Translations under genes and position numbers: made by a program
Source of the DNA: Yoonia sp.
GTDB taxonomy: Bacteria > Pseudomonadota > Alphaproteobacteria > Rhodobacterales > Rhodobacteraceae
Direction: 5' to 3'
Assembly: GCF_017854565.1 (NCBI RefSeq)
Contig: NZ_JAFMHJ010000001.1
Span: forward strand, 179,401-243,400
Length of the DNA: 64,000 bases
In this document: positions 9,298-18,792 of the stretch, one piece after another
Numbering within the stretch: the stretch's first letter is position 1
Layout: each line of letters starts with the position of its first letter
Notes under the pieces: generated by a model
What the model saw: only the letters and a program-made list of their open reading frames with translations
What the model was told of the DNA's origin: nothing
The model's database searches: none

Positions 9298-9997
9298 TGC
9301 ACCGGAACACTGGTGCCATACGTCAACGTCCAATCGCGGCCACGCGCAACGCCACCCCAGCTTTCTTGCACCGGGACGTCACGGTGCGCGGACAAACGCG
9401 ACATCGGCAGGCACCATCGGCCATCTGCGATACCGCAGCGCGGGGTCTATGTGGCCGCCGTCACGGGCCTGCATGCCCGCCCGATAATCGGCATGCCCAT
9501 CCAGAACTTTCAGGAAAGTATCTGCGCTGCGGTCACGCGAACCCTGCCGCAAAGATGTCCTGCCGCGTTCGTTCGACAAACCGATTTCGGCACAGAAATG
9601 GCACCCTGAATCATCCCTTACCTGCCCCCTTTGATCCACCGAAAAGAACCGCCGGTGCAGCAATGCAGCGGTCGCGCGTGTCGTCGGCCCCTCAAGACCA
9701 AAATGATTTGACGACCGCCAGGGCAAACCAGTCGAAACGACAAAGCCGCGCCTTTTATCCGCCGGAAAAGGCACCGTTAAACCCTGCCGAAAACATGTCG
9801 CCTTGCGCCGGAACACCCTCTTGGACCCGTGCATAAAAAACAAGTTCCTGAACCGGGCAAAGTCCGGCCTGATCACCTGTCGCCCTGGCGGCCACAATGC
9901 CACCAGCACGGCGCAGACCAGCCACCGGTGATGCCTGCCCCAAACACAGTCGCCCATGACCAAACGATAGGCCACAAATGATCACCATCTGCGCCGC
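9298..9997. other. 700-base stretch without a convincing gene
   Basis: It lies between the Sel1 gene and the end of flgI, and open frames occur on both strands. The longest are a minus frame of 198 codons (9379-9975) and a plus frame of 180 codons (9294-9836). Both read as Arg/Trp/His-rich sequence without recognisable motifs. A minus frame at 9755-9988 begins right after the flgI stop but is equally unfamiliar. It could be a decayed gene of the flagellar locus. I see no RNA gene or repeat. Confidence 0.5.
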
Positions 9998-11107
9998 CTA
10001 ACGCACGATGAATTCGGCGTGCAACGCACCACTCGCCTTGATGCTTTTCAGAATATCTATCATGTCCCGCGGTGCCACGCCCAGCGCATTCAAACCGGCG
10101 ACCACTTCGCTCAGTGATGTGCCGCCACGGACCTCAGCCAGACCGATCCCCGGCTCATCCACAATCGCGGCATTGGTACGCGGAACGATAACCGTTTCAC
10201 CAGACGCAAATGGATTGGGTTGTGCAACCAGAGGGGCCTCTTGAATCCGCAGGGTAAGGTTGCCTTGGCTTACGGCAACGCGGCTGATCCTGACATCTTC
10301 ACCCATGACAATCGTGCCAGAGCGTTGGTCAACAACCACGCGGGCCCGGCGTTCCGGCTCAACAAGGATATTTTCGATACGGCCAAGGGCATGCGCAGGC
10401 GACGGCATCCGCGTTGCAATGATATTCATTTCCACCGTGCCTGAATCCAGCATCACGGCAACCGGACGGCCAAAGTTCTGGTTGATCGCCTGTTCGATAC
10501 GGCCTGCTGTGGTAAAATCCGGTGTGCGCAGGGCCAACCGCAACGTCGTCATCCCGCCAAAATCAAACTGGACTTCGCGCTCGACTGTCGCGCCGGACGG
10601 GATCACACCGGCAGTCGGCACACCCTGCACCACCGTAGCGCCATCACCCGTTGCCGAAGCTCCCCCAGCTATGATGGTCCCCTGCGCCACCGCATAAATA
10701 TCACCGTCCGCCGCGTTCAATGGTGTCATGATCAGCGTTCCACCCAACAAGCTGTTGGCATCACCGATAGCTGAGACTGTCACATCGACCGGACTGCCCG
10801 CACGGGCAAACGGCGGCAGGCTGGCAGTCACTAGAACGGCGGCCACGTTCTTTGGGCGAAACTGCTCTCCCGTCACGTTGACGCCGAGCCGCTCCAAGAT
10901 ATTGCTCAAAATCTCCTCGGTAAATGGCGAGTTGCGCAACCCGTCACCTGTGCCATTCAGACCCACGACCAGCCCGTACCCCACCAAGTCATTCGATCGC
11001 ACGCCGTCGAACTCGACCAGGTCCTTGATCCGGATGGGCGACGCGATCCCGGCGTTTGGCAGGGCAAGAACAATCAGCGCGATCAGCGCCCACAACACTT
11101 GCATCAA
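9998..11107 (-). CDS. flgI: Flagellar P-ring protein FlgI
   Basis: 369 residues. Periplasmic P-ring subunit surrounding the flagellar rod in the peptidoglycan layer. A signal peptide (about 1-22) precedes the family opening RIKDLVEFDGVRSNDLVGYG and the GLNGTGDG turn. The length is normal. The start overlaps the end of the FlgL-like gene by 4 nt. It is the last gene of the flagellar run seen here; no flgH or flgA lies next to it. Confidence 0.95.
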   Translation of the reverse strand: MMQVLWALIALIVLALPNAGIASPIRIKDLVEFDGVRSNDLVGYGLVVGLNGTGDGLRNSPFTEEILSNILERLGVNVTGEQFRPKNVAAVLVTASLPPFARAGSPVDVTVSAIGDANSLLGGTLIMTPLNAADGDIYAVAQGTIIAGGASATGDGATVVQGVPTAGVIPSGATVEREVQFDFGGMTTLRLALRTPDFTTAGRIEQAINQNFGRPVAVMLDSGTVEMNIIATRMPSPAHALGRIENILVEPERRARVVVDQRSGTIVMGEDVRISRVAVSQGNLTLRIQEAPLVAQPNPFASGETVIVPRTNAAIVDEPGIGLAEVRGGTSLSEVVAGLNALGVAPRDMIDILKSIKASGALHAEFIVR

Positions 11108-12108
11108 ATATATCCCAACAGGCTGAGCTTTGACATCCGCGCGGTCACCGTAAAATGCGTTTCAAGCTGTAACTGAACGCTTTGCAGCCGCGATGCTGTA
11201 TCGAATGGGTCCGCAGAAATGAGGTCGTTCTTTGAAATGGCCAGCGCCGTCCGCTGGGCGTTCATTTCAACCATTCCGCGATCAACGCTCTCTTCGACAA
11301 ATCCGATACGCGCTTGCACCGCAATCAGGCCGCTTGCGCCCGCGAATAGCCGAACGCCCGCGTCGCGCAGCAAGCCCGACTTCGTTTGATTATCCAGCCC
11401 TGGCAGATCATTTGCCACAGCCGCATAGGCTGCCGATTTGAGGACGTCCCTGACTGCCGGGTCATTCGCCCGCGCATCAATCCCAACCACCTTGTTTTCC
11501 GTCACCCGCCTTTGCACCGCAGGTCCCGCGTCACCCAAATATCCCATCGTTGCGAACCCGCCCGCAGGGTCATCGAACCAGTAATCTATCGCTGTTTCGA
11601 TTGCAGCCTGCGTCGTCGCACCGCCGATGAATGTCTGCAAATCTGCCATCATATCATTGGCCGAAGCAAGCGGAGGGCCATCAACCGCAGCGCCGCCCAT
11701 CAGGGCACGATCTGCCAATTGCGTGTTCAGGGTGCTGACCATGGTATCAAAGGCACCGCGGGCGGCGCGGCCAGCCTCATCCACCTGCGCCGTCGTACTG
11801 CTGCTGCTAAGCAAGAGCAGTTGCGCGCTTGTTTCATTACGGCTCGCGTCAAGCTTATCCAGCACGATCTGGACACCGACGAGCGTCTGGCGCGTTTCAC
11901 TTGCCGTTTGCAAATAGCCATCCAACTGGGTCAGACTGTAGTTAATGCCAGAAAACTGTGTGGTTTGACCATCCAGATGGGCGGTAATATCCGCCACGCG
12001 GCCCGTCGACATGCTTTTGGCAAGACTGGACAGCTCGGTCTTGATCGCACCACTATTGCGCATCGCGTTGAACTGCTGGGCCATGTCACCTACTGAAACA
12101 ACTGGCAT
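11104..12108 (-). CDS. flgL: Flagellar hook-filament junction protein, FlgL-like
   Basis: 334 residues. A flagellin-like protein at the hook-filament junction. The N-terminal helix (MAQQFNAMRNSGAIKTELSSL) and a C-terminal helix with many hydrophobic heptads fit the flagellin/FlgL pattern, and it sits directly downstream of flgK. The sequence is divergent, as in other Rhodobacteraceae, so the call rests largely on order and length. It lies 2 nt from flgK and overlaps flgI by 4 nt. Confidence 0.85.
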   Translation of the reverse strand: MPVVSVGDMAQQFNAMRNSGAIKTELSSLAKSMSTGRVADITAHLDGQTTQFSGINYSLTQLDGYLQTASETRQTLVGVQIVLDKLDASRNETSAQLLLLSSSSTTAQVDEAGRAARGAFDTMVSTLNTQLADRALMGGAAVDGPPLASANDMMADLQTFIGGATTQAAIETAIDYWFDDPAGGFATMGYLGDAGPAVQRRVTENKVVGIDARANDPAVRDVLKSAAYAAVANDLPGLDNQTKSGLLRDAGVRLFAGASGLIAVQARIGFVEESVDRGMVEMNAQRTALAISKNDLISADPFDTASRLQSVQLQLETHFTVTARMSKLSLLGYI

Positions 12109-12110
12109 TT

Positions 12111-13559
12111 CTAAATCTCCATCAAACGTTGCATCATGAACTCGACCGTCTGGATGACCTTGGCGTTGGCTGCATAGGCCTGCTCAACACGCAGCAATGT
12201 CTGCAACTCGATGTCGGTATCGACGCCATTGGCCAGTTCGGCCCCATGCAGCATATCCCAGCGTGCCGCAGTAAAACTTAGCTTCTCTTCCGCGACCAAG
12301 CGGGTAACGCCAACGTCAGCCACGAAATCAGCTACCCGACCTGCCGCACCTCGCGCGGCCGTGCCGGGCAGATCCGCGCGCGACGTGCCCAACGCCGTAA
12401 TCCAACGATCAATTTGGCTGGCATTGCCCGACGGTCCGGGTGCCACAGCATTCAAACCATCCCGCAAAAGGTTTAACAGGCCCCCCTGGGTGGGATCGAT
12501 CGCGGCATTGATCGTAATGCGCCCGGCAAGACCAACCGTATCGGCAAGATTCAGCGGCCCGCCCTGATCCGTCAAAAGCCCGATGTCGCCCGGGGCAAGC
12601 GTCGGGTCTGTCGTCGCGTCTTCAAACCGGGCAATCAGATCACCGGCAATGCCGTCAAGCCCCGCCTGCACATCGACGAGCGTGCCATCGCGCATCGCAA
12701 ATGACGCGCCCAACGATCCACCATCCAGTCGTCCGATGCCCGTGGCCGGATCCAGCGGCACACCGTCCACGGTAATTCCCGACAAAGCCCCCGAGACCAG
12801 GGTCATGTCCGCCGTTATGGTCGGAGTCACTTGAAATCCGAACTGGGCGGCGCGGCCATCAAGTAGCGTCGTGCCCGTCGTCGTCATCAAGCCGATACTG
12901 CCGTTGCTGCGGGTGATTTCCCGCACCGGCACAATTTCGGCGATCTGATCAACCACCTTTTGCCGTGCATCAATTAGCGCCGAAGCGTCATTGCCAACAG
13001 AATTGATCCGCGAGATATCCGTGTTCAACGCCTTCACCTGTAGCAACGCGTTGTTGAGCGTCTCGATATCGCGGCCAATGGCGACATCCGCCTCCTGACG
13101 CAGTGACTGCACCGCATGCGCGTTCGCTCTCAGGGTCGCGGTCACATCATCCAGCCGCGTCACCACACCAGCCAGCCGGGTTTCTGATGCAGGATCGCTG
13201 CTCGCGTTGATCAGCGCACGTTCGAAAGCCGCCAATCGCGCATTCAGCCCGGCGGCGTCATCGGGACCGCCCAGCGTCTGCTCCAAACGGGTCAGCGTGC
13301 TGACACCACGTTCTTGACCACTTAGCGCGGCATCGGCGAGCCGCCGATCTGCCAGCAAACCGACATCGACGAAGCGGGTGATGTTTGCAATGCGCACCCC
13401 CCCGCCGACATTGCCAACCTGTACCGCCTTCAGCTCAACAGCGCGGCGACCATAACCATCGGTCAACGCATTGGACAGGTTGGATGACACGACTTCGGCC
13501 ATACGCGACGTCGCCGTCAGACCGGTAAGTGCGTTGTTGAGTGCGCTGGAAATACTCAT
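12111..13559 (-). CDS. flgK: Flagellar hook-associated protein FlgK
   Basis: 482 residues. First hook-filament junction protein, exported through the flagellar type III apparatus. The N-terminal SSALNNALTGLTATSRMAEV and SNLSNALTDGYGRR match the rod/hook/HAP N-terminal motif. The C-terminal LLRVEQAYAANAKVIQTVE is the shared axial-protein C-terminal motif. Good length for a Rhodobacteraceae FlgK. It lies 21 nt downstream of flgE. Confidence 0.93.
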   Translation of the reverse strand: MSISSALNNALTGLTATSRMAEVVSSNLSNALTDGYGRRAVELKAVQVGNVGGGVRIANITRFVDVGLLADRRLADAALSGQERGVSTLTRLEQTLGGPDDAAGLNARLAAFERALINASSDPASETRLAGVVTRLDDVTATLRANAHAVQSLRQEADVAIGRDIETLNNALLQVKALNTDISRINSVGNDASALIDARQKVVDQIAEIVPVREITRSNGSIGLMTTTGTTLLDGRAAQFGFQVTPTITADMTLVSGALSGITVDGVPLDPATGIGRLDGGSLGASFAMRDGTLVDVQAGLDGIAGDLIARFEDATTDPTLAPGDIGLLTDQGGPLNLADTVGLAGRITINAAIDPTQGGLLNLLRDGLNAVAPGPSGNASQIDRWITALGTSRADLPGTAARGAAGRVADFVADVGVTRLVAEEKLSFTAARWDMLHGAELANGVDTDIELQTLLRVEQAYAANAKVIQTVEFMMQRLMEI

Positions 13560-13580
13560 CTATCATCCATCCTTGTCAGG

Positions 13581-14900
13581 TTAACGCTTGATATTCGTTG
13601 TTTCCTGCAACATTTCATCAACAGTCTGGATCACCTTGGCGTTTGATGAATACGCGCGCTGCGTTTGAATCAGGGCAGTCAGTTCACCAGCCACATCCGT
13701 CGCGGATTCTTCGCGGGCATAGCTTACGATATCACCGGTCGGCCCATCGCCTGCGTCCCACAAGAAAAACGTGCCACTTTCCGGAGTAACGCGGTAGCTT
13801 TGCTGATCCAGGGCTTCCAATCCATTGACGTTCGGCACATCAACCAGCGGGATCTGGTAAAGGACCCGGTTGATCCCGATATCAAAAGAAGCCCGCACAA
13901 AACCGTTCTGGTCTATCTCGATCGAGGTAAGACTGCCCACCGGCGTGCCGTTCTTGGAAATCGAAACAGGCGCGAAAGCGTCAGACAGTTGTGTCAATCC
14001 GATCGAACTGCCAAGCGCGCCAATGTTAATCTCCATCGGGCCACCATCGACAGCAATCGTCAGGGCGCCCGTCAATGGGTCATAGGGGCCACCACTTGTC
14101 GTTGCCACTGCGGCCAGCGTACCGCCGCCTCCACGCGTGGCGTCGAATTGCAGCACATATTCACCGACAATGTCTGGAATGCCGTTCAGATCGACATCCG
14201 ATTCGCTATCGCGAATGACCAGGCTCCACTCATTCGATGCCCCGGTTGCAGGGACCGTCGGCGTGAATGAAAAGCTCAGGTTCGATGACGCACCAAGGTT
14301 GTCGAAATATTCCACCGACAGCGTTTCCACGTCACCGATATCGCCCGCGCGCGTGGAAGTTGCCGGCAGGTTCACCGACAGATCAACTCGCGTTGTCGCC
14401 TCACCCGCGAATTGGTTGGCGTTAATCTGGATCGGCACCAGACCATCAATCGAATCGCGCGGATAATTGGGAATTGTACCGTCTGCCGCAGCGGGCACAC
14501 CCAGCAAGACAAGCCCGCCGACACTGCGCAAATAACCCTGCGCATCAGGTCGGAAGGATCCCGTCGTCGTCAAAAACAAAGGGTTTTCGCCGTTGCCCAC
14601 AGACATTGATGCCTCGGACGTTACCGGCAACATGCCACGCCCACGCACCGCAAGATCTGTTGGGTTTGACGTTGAAACCAGCGCACCGCGTTCATCAATC
14701 AAACGCGCGGTTGACGTGCGGACACCGACCGCCGAATACGTTCCGCGACCGCTTTCAATGACCATCGACTGAAAATCAGTCACCGCGCGCTTGTACCCAT
14801 AGGTCGAAGAGTTCGAAATATTGTCGGAGATTGTGGCGAGCCGCGAGGCATTCGCGGACAATCCGGAAACACTGGCATTCATGGAAGAGGAAATCGTCAT
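13581..14900 (-). CDS. flgE: Flagellar hook protein FlgE
   Basis: 439 residues. Major hook subunit. The N-terminus (SSMNASVSGLSANASRLATIS, then NISNSSTYGYKR) and C-terminus (LTALIQTQRAYSSNAKVIQTV) are the conserved axial coiled-coil ends, with a variable D2-like middle. An upstream ATG at 14942 would add 14 unusual residues, so the start was put at 14900, where the normal MTISSSMNA begins. It is the first gene of the flgEKLI run. The 103-nt gap to motB may hold its promoter. Confidence 0.93.
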   Translation of the reverse strand: MTISSSMNASVSGLSANASRLATISDNISNSSTYGYKRAVTDFQSMVIESGRGTYSAVGVRTSTARLIDERGALVSTSNPTDLAVRGRGMLPVTSEASMSVGNGENPLFLTTTGSFRPDAQGYLRSVGGLVLLGVPAAADGTIPNYPRDSIDGLVPIQINANQFAGEATTRVDLSVNLPATSTRAGDIGDVETLSVEYFDNLGASSNLSFSFTPTVPATGASNEWSLVIRDSESDVDLNGIPDIVGEYVLQFDATRGGGGTLAAVATTSGGPYDPLTGALTIAVDGGPMEINIGALGSSIGLTQLSDAFAPVSISKNGTPVGSLTSIEIDQNGFVRASFDIGINRVLYQIPLVDVPNVNGLEALDQQSYRVTPESGTFFLWDAGDGPTGDIVSYAREESATDVAGELTALIQTQRAYSSNAKVIQTVDEMLQETTNIKR

Positions 14901-14961
14901 GGCTGAGCCTTTCTGCATCGGGGGATGACATCTGATTACCACCTTGCCTAAGGGGTCAGGC

Positions 14962-14976
14962 TTAACGCCGCCCTAA
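14962..14976. promoter_or_regulatory. Possible CtrA half-site pair upstream of flgE
   Basis: TTAA-N7-CTAA in the gap between motB and flgE. The CtrA consensus in alphaproteobacteria is TTAA-N7-TTAA, and CtrA controls flagellar genes in many Rhodobacterales. One mismatch and a single occurrence make this weak. Confidence 0.25.
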
Positions 14977-15003
14977 CGGATCAAATCCAATGCAATTTTA
15001 GGA

Positions 15004-15840
15004 TCAACGCCCTGACCGCAACAGCACGACCTCGACCCGGTTATTGCGCATCGCCGTGGGGTCGGCCACGGCGGGCACACGGTCACCGGCACCGGTCAGG
15101 CGGGCAATGCGGCCGGGGTTCAGCCCCCCGTCTTCGAGGATAATCCGCATCTGTGCGGCGCGGCCGGTGGACAGTTCCCACAGGGGGTTATCCAATTGCA
15201 GAACCGACTTTGCGCGCAGATGCCCCTTGATCGCGATGGGGTTGCTGACGCTTTGAAACAAGCGCCCCAATATCGCACCGATTTCGCGGGTCACCGGCCG
15301 TGGGGTCGCGCTGTTCGCTTCAAACAGGCTTGCCCCAGGCAGATCAAACAGTTCGATCACCAGTCCCTCGTCGGTCAAACGGGTCACGATATGCCGCAGC
15401 GCCCGATCTGACAGCATGCTTTCACCGCCAACACCCATCAGCACCGCCTCAAGGTCGCGCAGTGCCGCGACCTGGGCGGCCATTGCCGCCTCCCCCGCAG
15501 CGTCACTTTCGGACAGCACAGGGTTCGCCCCAATCGTCGGCTGGTTTATTCCGGTCCCGCTTTGGGCAAGGATTTGCTGGGTGAATATATTGTCACCGCC
15601 AAAAGCCCCCGAACCGCCCCCCGACACCCGGTTGATCGCAATCGTCGGTGCAAAATAATCGGCAAGGCCTTTGCGCTGCTGTTCCGTCGTCGCATTCAAC
15701 AGCCACATCAACATGAAAAACGCCATCATCGCCGTCACAAAATCGGCATAGGCCACCTTCCATGCGCCACCGTGATGGCCCCCACCCGCCACCACCTTCT
15801 TGCGTTTAATAATTATCGGAGCGTTCGATCGCGCGTCCAT
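15004..15840 (-). CDS. motB: Flagellar motor stator protein MotB
   Basis: 278 residues. Peptidoglycan-anchored stator subunit. The basic N-terminus is followed by WKVAYADFVTAMMAFFMLMWLL, the single membrane helix with the proton-carrying Asp33. The periplasmic OmpA-like domain includes IKGHLRA, LSTGRAAQMRIILE and NNRVEVVLL. The start was set at MDARSN, since the 29 residues upstream look non-coding. No motA lies adjacent in the window. Confidence 0.93.
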   Translation of the reverse strand: MDARSNAPIIIKRKKVVAGGGHHGGAWKVAYADFVTAMMAFFMLMWLLNATTEQQRKGLADYFAPTIAINRVSGGGSGAFGGDNIFTQQILAQSGTGINQPTIGANPVLSESDAAGEAAMAAQVAALRDLEAVLMGVGGESMLSDRALRHIVTRLTDEGLVIELFDLPGASLFEANSATPRPVTREIGAILGRLFQSVSNPIAIKGHLRAKSVLQLDNPLWELSTGRAAQMRIILEDGGLNPGRIARLTGAGDRVPAVADPTAMRNNRVEVVLLRSGR

Positions 15841-15966
15841 ATCACCACCTCGGTTTTGACTCCGGTCAAGGCGTAACTGATCGGATGTAAAGGCGCCCTT
15901 AATGTGAAAATTCGACAGAAATGCCACCCTTTTGGGCAGGCTCCGCCATCGCAGCGGCCCCCGGTG

Positions 15967-16338
15967 TCAACACACGACGGCAGCGGCACCCAACAGAACA
16001 TTGATCTGCATCTTGATCCGCTTGCGATCATCGCGCGTGACAAGAATGGCCCGCACAAGTGCAACGAACGCCGGACCAAAATCTGCGCGCCCTTCAAACC
16101 TGCGCAAATCGCCTTCGATCACCAGCAAATCGGCGTTGACGTCGCGCAACGCGTCCCACTGCGCCTGCAACGCATCATTCATCGGAAGCGTCTGATCCGC
16201 TATGTCCTGCAGCCGCGCAATCTGGCAAACGATGTTCGATTGCTCTGCGGGGCCGCGCGCCTGTGCCGACCTCAGGCGGAGGATGATCAGCCGGTCAATC
16301 AGATCAGCCGGGGCCATCGGCACAAGAATTTCATTCAT
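15967..16338 (-). CDS. DUF6165 family protein
   Basis: 123 residues, function unknown. The pattern APADLIDRLIILRLRSAQA, a Leu-rich middle and the C-terminal ADFGPAFVALVRAILVTRDDR then KMQINVLLG match the small all-helical DUF6165 family. The start at 16338 follows GGAAGG by 6 nt; longer upstream reading looks non-coding. It sits downstream of nothing obvious and upstream of motB on the same strand, with a 126-nt gap. Confidence 0.75.
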   Translation of the reverse strand: MNEILVPMAPADLIDRLIILRLRSAQARGPAEQSNIVCQIARLQDIADQTLPMNDALQAQWDALRDVNADLLVIEGDLRRFEGRADFGPAFVALVRAILVTRDDRKRIKMQINVLLGAAAVVC

Positions 16339-16539
16339 CAGCAACCTTCCAATCCGGCCCGGCCAGCCACCGCGATACGGCGCCCAGAGGGCCAAGCGCA
16401 CAGATCATAGCAGCACATTCTTTCCAGAGCGTATCCAATCAAACCGAATAATGACCGCGCCACTGTGCAGATTGCCGGAACCGCTGGTGCAATCATGTGA
16501 AAACAGCCGCCAAACCCGACCAGTGACACGATGGCGCAG

Positions 16540-16557
16540 TGTCCATTTACCTTTACA
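16540..16557. promoter_or_regulatory. PpsR/CrtJ-type operator, bchG distal
   Basis: Exact TGT-N12-ACA palindrome, 38 nt before the bchG ATG. This is the consensus bound by the redox- and light-responsive repressor PpsR (CrtJ). It is the first of three exact matches in 78 nt. Confidence 0.8.
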
Positions 16558-16574
16558 CTTGCCCCGCCCATATA

Positions 16575-16592
16575 TGTCTAGCTAAACTGACA
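16575..16592. promoter_or_regulatory. PpsR/CrtJ-type operator, bchG proximal
   Basis: Exact TGT-N12-ACA ending 2 nt before the bchG ATG at 16595. It occupies the place where a ribosome binding site would be, so either the message is leaderless or nearly so, or translation begins at the next in-frame ATG (16604). Confidence 0.8.
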
Positions 16593-16594
16593 TT

Positions 16595-17509
16595 ATGAGT
16601 GTCATGTCAGGCTTACATACCCCCACGCAGACCCGCCGCTGGCCCGAACCCCGCGCGGCGCTGCGGCTGATCAAACCCGTTACATGGTTCCCACCCATGT
16701 GGGCCTACCTGTGCGGGGTGGTGTCATCCGGGGCAAACCCCTCTGGCCAATGGTTTTTCGTCGTCCTTGGCGTGATCCTTGCCGGGCCAATCGTGTGCGG
16801 CATGTCGCAAGCGGCGAACGACTGGTGCGACCGCCATGTGGACGCCATCAACGAACCTGACCGCCCGATTCCATCCGGGCGCATTCCCGGGCGCTGGGGG
16901 CTTTATATTGCACTGGCCATGACGGCCCTGTCGCTTTTGGTCGGCTACCAGCTTGGCCCATGGGGGTTCGGCGCGACGATCCTTGGCGTCACCGCCGCAT
17001 GGGCTTATTCGGCCGAACCGATCCGGGCGAAAAAATCGGGCTGGTGGGGGCCGGGCCTGTGCGGACTGGCCTACGAAACACTGCCATGGATCACCGGCGC
17101 CGCAGTCGTTTCGGCCAGCGCGCCGACGATCGAAAACATCACCATCGCCACCCTCTACGGCCTTGGCGCACATGGCATCATGACACTCAACGATTTCAAA
17201 GCCATCGAAGGCGACCGGCAGATGGGCCTGCGCTCGCTCCCGGTGGCGCTCGGGCCGGACCGCGCGGCCAAGGTCGCCTGCTGGATCATGGCCCTGCCTC
17301 AGGTCATCGTGATCGGCCTGCTGACCTATTGGGACAAACCGTTCCACGCCCTGGGCGTGGCTGCGATGCTGGCCGTGCAGCTTGGCGCGATGCGTGTCCT
17401 GCTGCGCGATCCCCAAGGCAAAACCCCATGGTATCAAGGCATGGGTATCGTGTTTTACATCAGCGGCATGATGATCGCCGCCACCGCCCTGCGTGGCATC
17501 GGAGGCTAA
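16595..17509 (+). CDS. bchG: Bacteriochlorophyll synthase (geranylgeranyl transferase) BchG
   Basis: 304 residues. Integral membrane UbiA-family prenyltransferase that esterifies bacteriochlorophyllide a with a C20 alcohol. Motifs include KPVTWFPPMWAYLCG, the diphosphate/metal site NDWCDRHVDAINEPDRPIPS starting at residue 75, and NDFKAIEGDRQMG. About nine membrane segments are expected. It heads bchG-bch2-bchP-idi with no gap before bch2. A third TGT-N12-ACA lies inside its first codons. The start is uncertain between 16595 and 16604 because no ribosome site precedes the first. Confidence 0.96.
   Translation: MSVMSGLHTPTQTRRWPEPRAALRLIKPVTWFPPMWAYLCGVVSSGANPSGQWFFVVLGVILAGPIVCGMSQAANDWCDRHVDAINEPDRPIPSGRIPGRWGLYIALAMTALSLLVGYQLGPWGFGATILGVTAAWAYSAEPIRAKKSGWWGPGLCGLAYETLPWITGAAVVSASAPTIENITIATLYGLGAHGIMTLNDFKAIEGDRQMGLRSLPVALGPDRAAKVACWIMALPQVIVIGLLTYWDKPFHALGVAAMLAVQLGAMRVLLRDPQGKTPWYQGMGIVFYISGMMIAATALRGIGG
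16600..16617. promoter_or_regulatory. PpsR/CrtJ-type operator inside bchG start
   Basis: A third exact TGT-N12-ACA, covering codons 2-8 of bchG. It is 25 nt (start to start) from the proximal box, so PpsR bound here could block initiation or elongation. Confidence 0.65.
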
Positions 17510-18790
17510 ATGACACTCTCATGGTTCCAAATCGTCCGGCTTGGCCTTGTGCAAATGGCGCTTGGCGCGATCGTCGTGCTGACGACGTCAACGCTCAACC
17601 GGTTGATGGTGGTCGAACTGTCCCTGCCCGCCGTGCTGCCCGGCCTCTTGGTGGCGCTGCATTACGGCATCCAGATGACGCGCCCGCACTGGGGCTTTGC
17701 GTCCGACGCGGGGGGCCATCGCACCAGATGGATTATCGGCGGCATGGCGGTGCTGGCAGCGGGGGCGCTGATGGCCGCGTTTGGCGTGCTTGCACTGGAA
17801 ACATCGTTTGCCACGGGCATGCTCATCTCAATCGTGGCCTACGCGCTGATCGGCCTTGGCGTCGGGGCGTCCGGCACATCGCTTTTGGCGCTGCTGGCCA
17901 CCACCACCGCGCCACACCGCCGCGCCGCAGCCGCCACGATCACCTGGCTGATGATGATCTTCGGCATCGCGGTGACGGCGGGCGTGGTCGGCGCGCTGAT
18001 CGACCCATACACGCCCCAACTGCTGATCAAGGTGGTCAGTGTTGTGGTCATCGGTGCCGTTGTCGTCACAATCATCGCCGTCTGGGGCGTCGAACGTCAC
18101 CTGATCGCCGTGCGCGAACCCGACGCCACGCCATTCCGTCAGGGGCTGACCGAAGTCTGGCAGGAACGCAAAGCGCGCAATTTCACCCTGTTCGTATTTT
18201 TGTCGATGACCGCCTACTTCATGCAGGAACTGATCCTTGAACCCTACGCGGGCCTTGTGTTCGGCTATACCCCCGGTCAATCCACGTCCCTTTCGGGTGC
18301 CCAGAACGGCGGCGTTTTTGTCGGCATGCTGACCGTCGGCATTATGGCCACCGGCCTGAAAATCGGCGCATTGCGCAACTGGGTCATGGCGGGTTGCGTC
18401 GGTTCTGCCGGTGCCTTGGCGATGATCACGTTCCTCGGCCCTATAGGGCCGGGCGCACCCCTGATGCCTGCGGTCGTGGTGCTTGGCTTTTTCAACGGGA
18501 TGTTTGCCGTCGCCGCGATCGGTGCGATGATGGCACTGGCCGGCCAAGGGCGCAGCCAACGCGAAGGCACCCGCATGGGGCTATGGGGCGCGGCCCAGGC
18601 GGTCGCTGCGGGGTTCGGCGGGCTGGCCGGGGCGGCCATGGTCGATATCCTGCGCCTCACACTGACAGACGCCCAGGCCTTTGGATCGGTCTTTATCTTC
18701 GAAGCCGCACTGTTCATCGCCGCCACCGCGATGGCGGCCAAAATCATGGACCGGCCCCTGCCGTCCGCCACCCTTGTTCCAGGAGAATGA
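17510..18790 (+). CDS. bch2: PucC/Bch2-family (BCD family) MFS protein
   Basis: 426 residues and about twelve membrane helices. It belongs to the PucC/LhaA/Bch2 group of major-facilitator-like proteins that sit between bchG and bchP in Rhodobacter and assist light-harvesting complex assembly or pigment delivery. The stretch HYGIQMTRPHWGFASDAGGHRTRWI matches the family's first cytoplasmic loop, and RSQREGTRMGLWGAAQA the late one. It begins right at the bchG stop and overlaps the start region of bchP. Confidence 0.92.
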   Translation: MTLSWFQIVRLGLVQMALGAIVVLTTSTLNRLMVVELSLPAVLPGLLVALHYGIQMTRPHWGFASDAGGHRTRWIIGGMAVLAAGALMAAFGVLALETSFATGMLISIVAYALIGLGVGASGTSLLALLATTTAPHRRAAAATITWLMMIFGIAVTAGVVGALIDPYTPQLLIKVVSVVVIGAVVVTIIAVWGVERHLIAVREPDATPFRQGLTEVWQERKARNFTLFVFLSMTAYFMQELILEPYAGLVFGYTPGQSTSLSGAQNGGVFVGMLTVGIMATGLKIGALRNWVMAGCVGSAGALAMITFLGPIGPGAPLMPAVVVLGFFNGMFAVAAIGAMMALAGQGRSQREGTRMGLWGAAQAVAAGFGGLAGAAMVDILRLTLTDAQAFGSVFIFEAALFIAATAMAAKIMDRPLPSATLVPGE

Positions 18791-18792
18791 CC

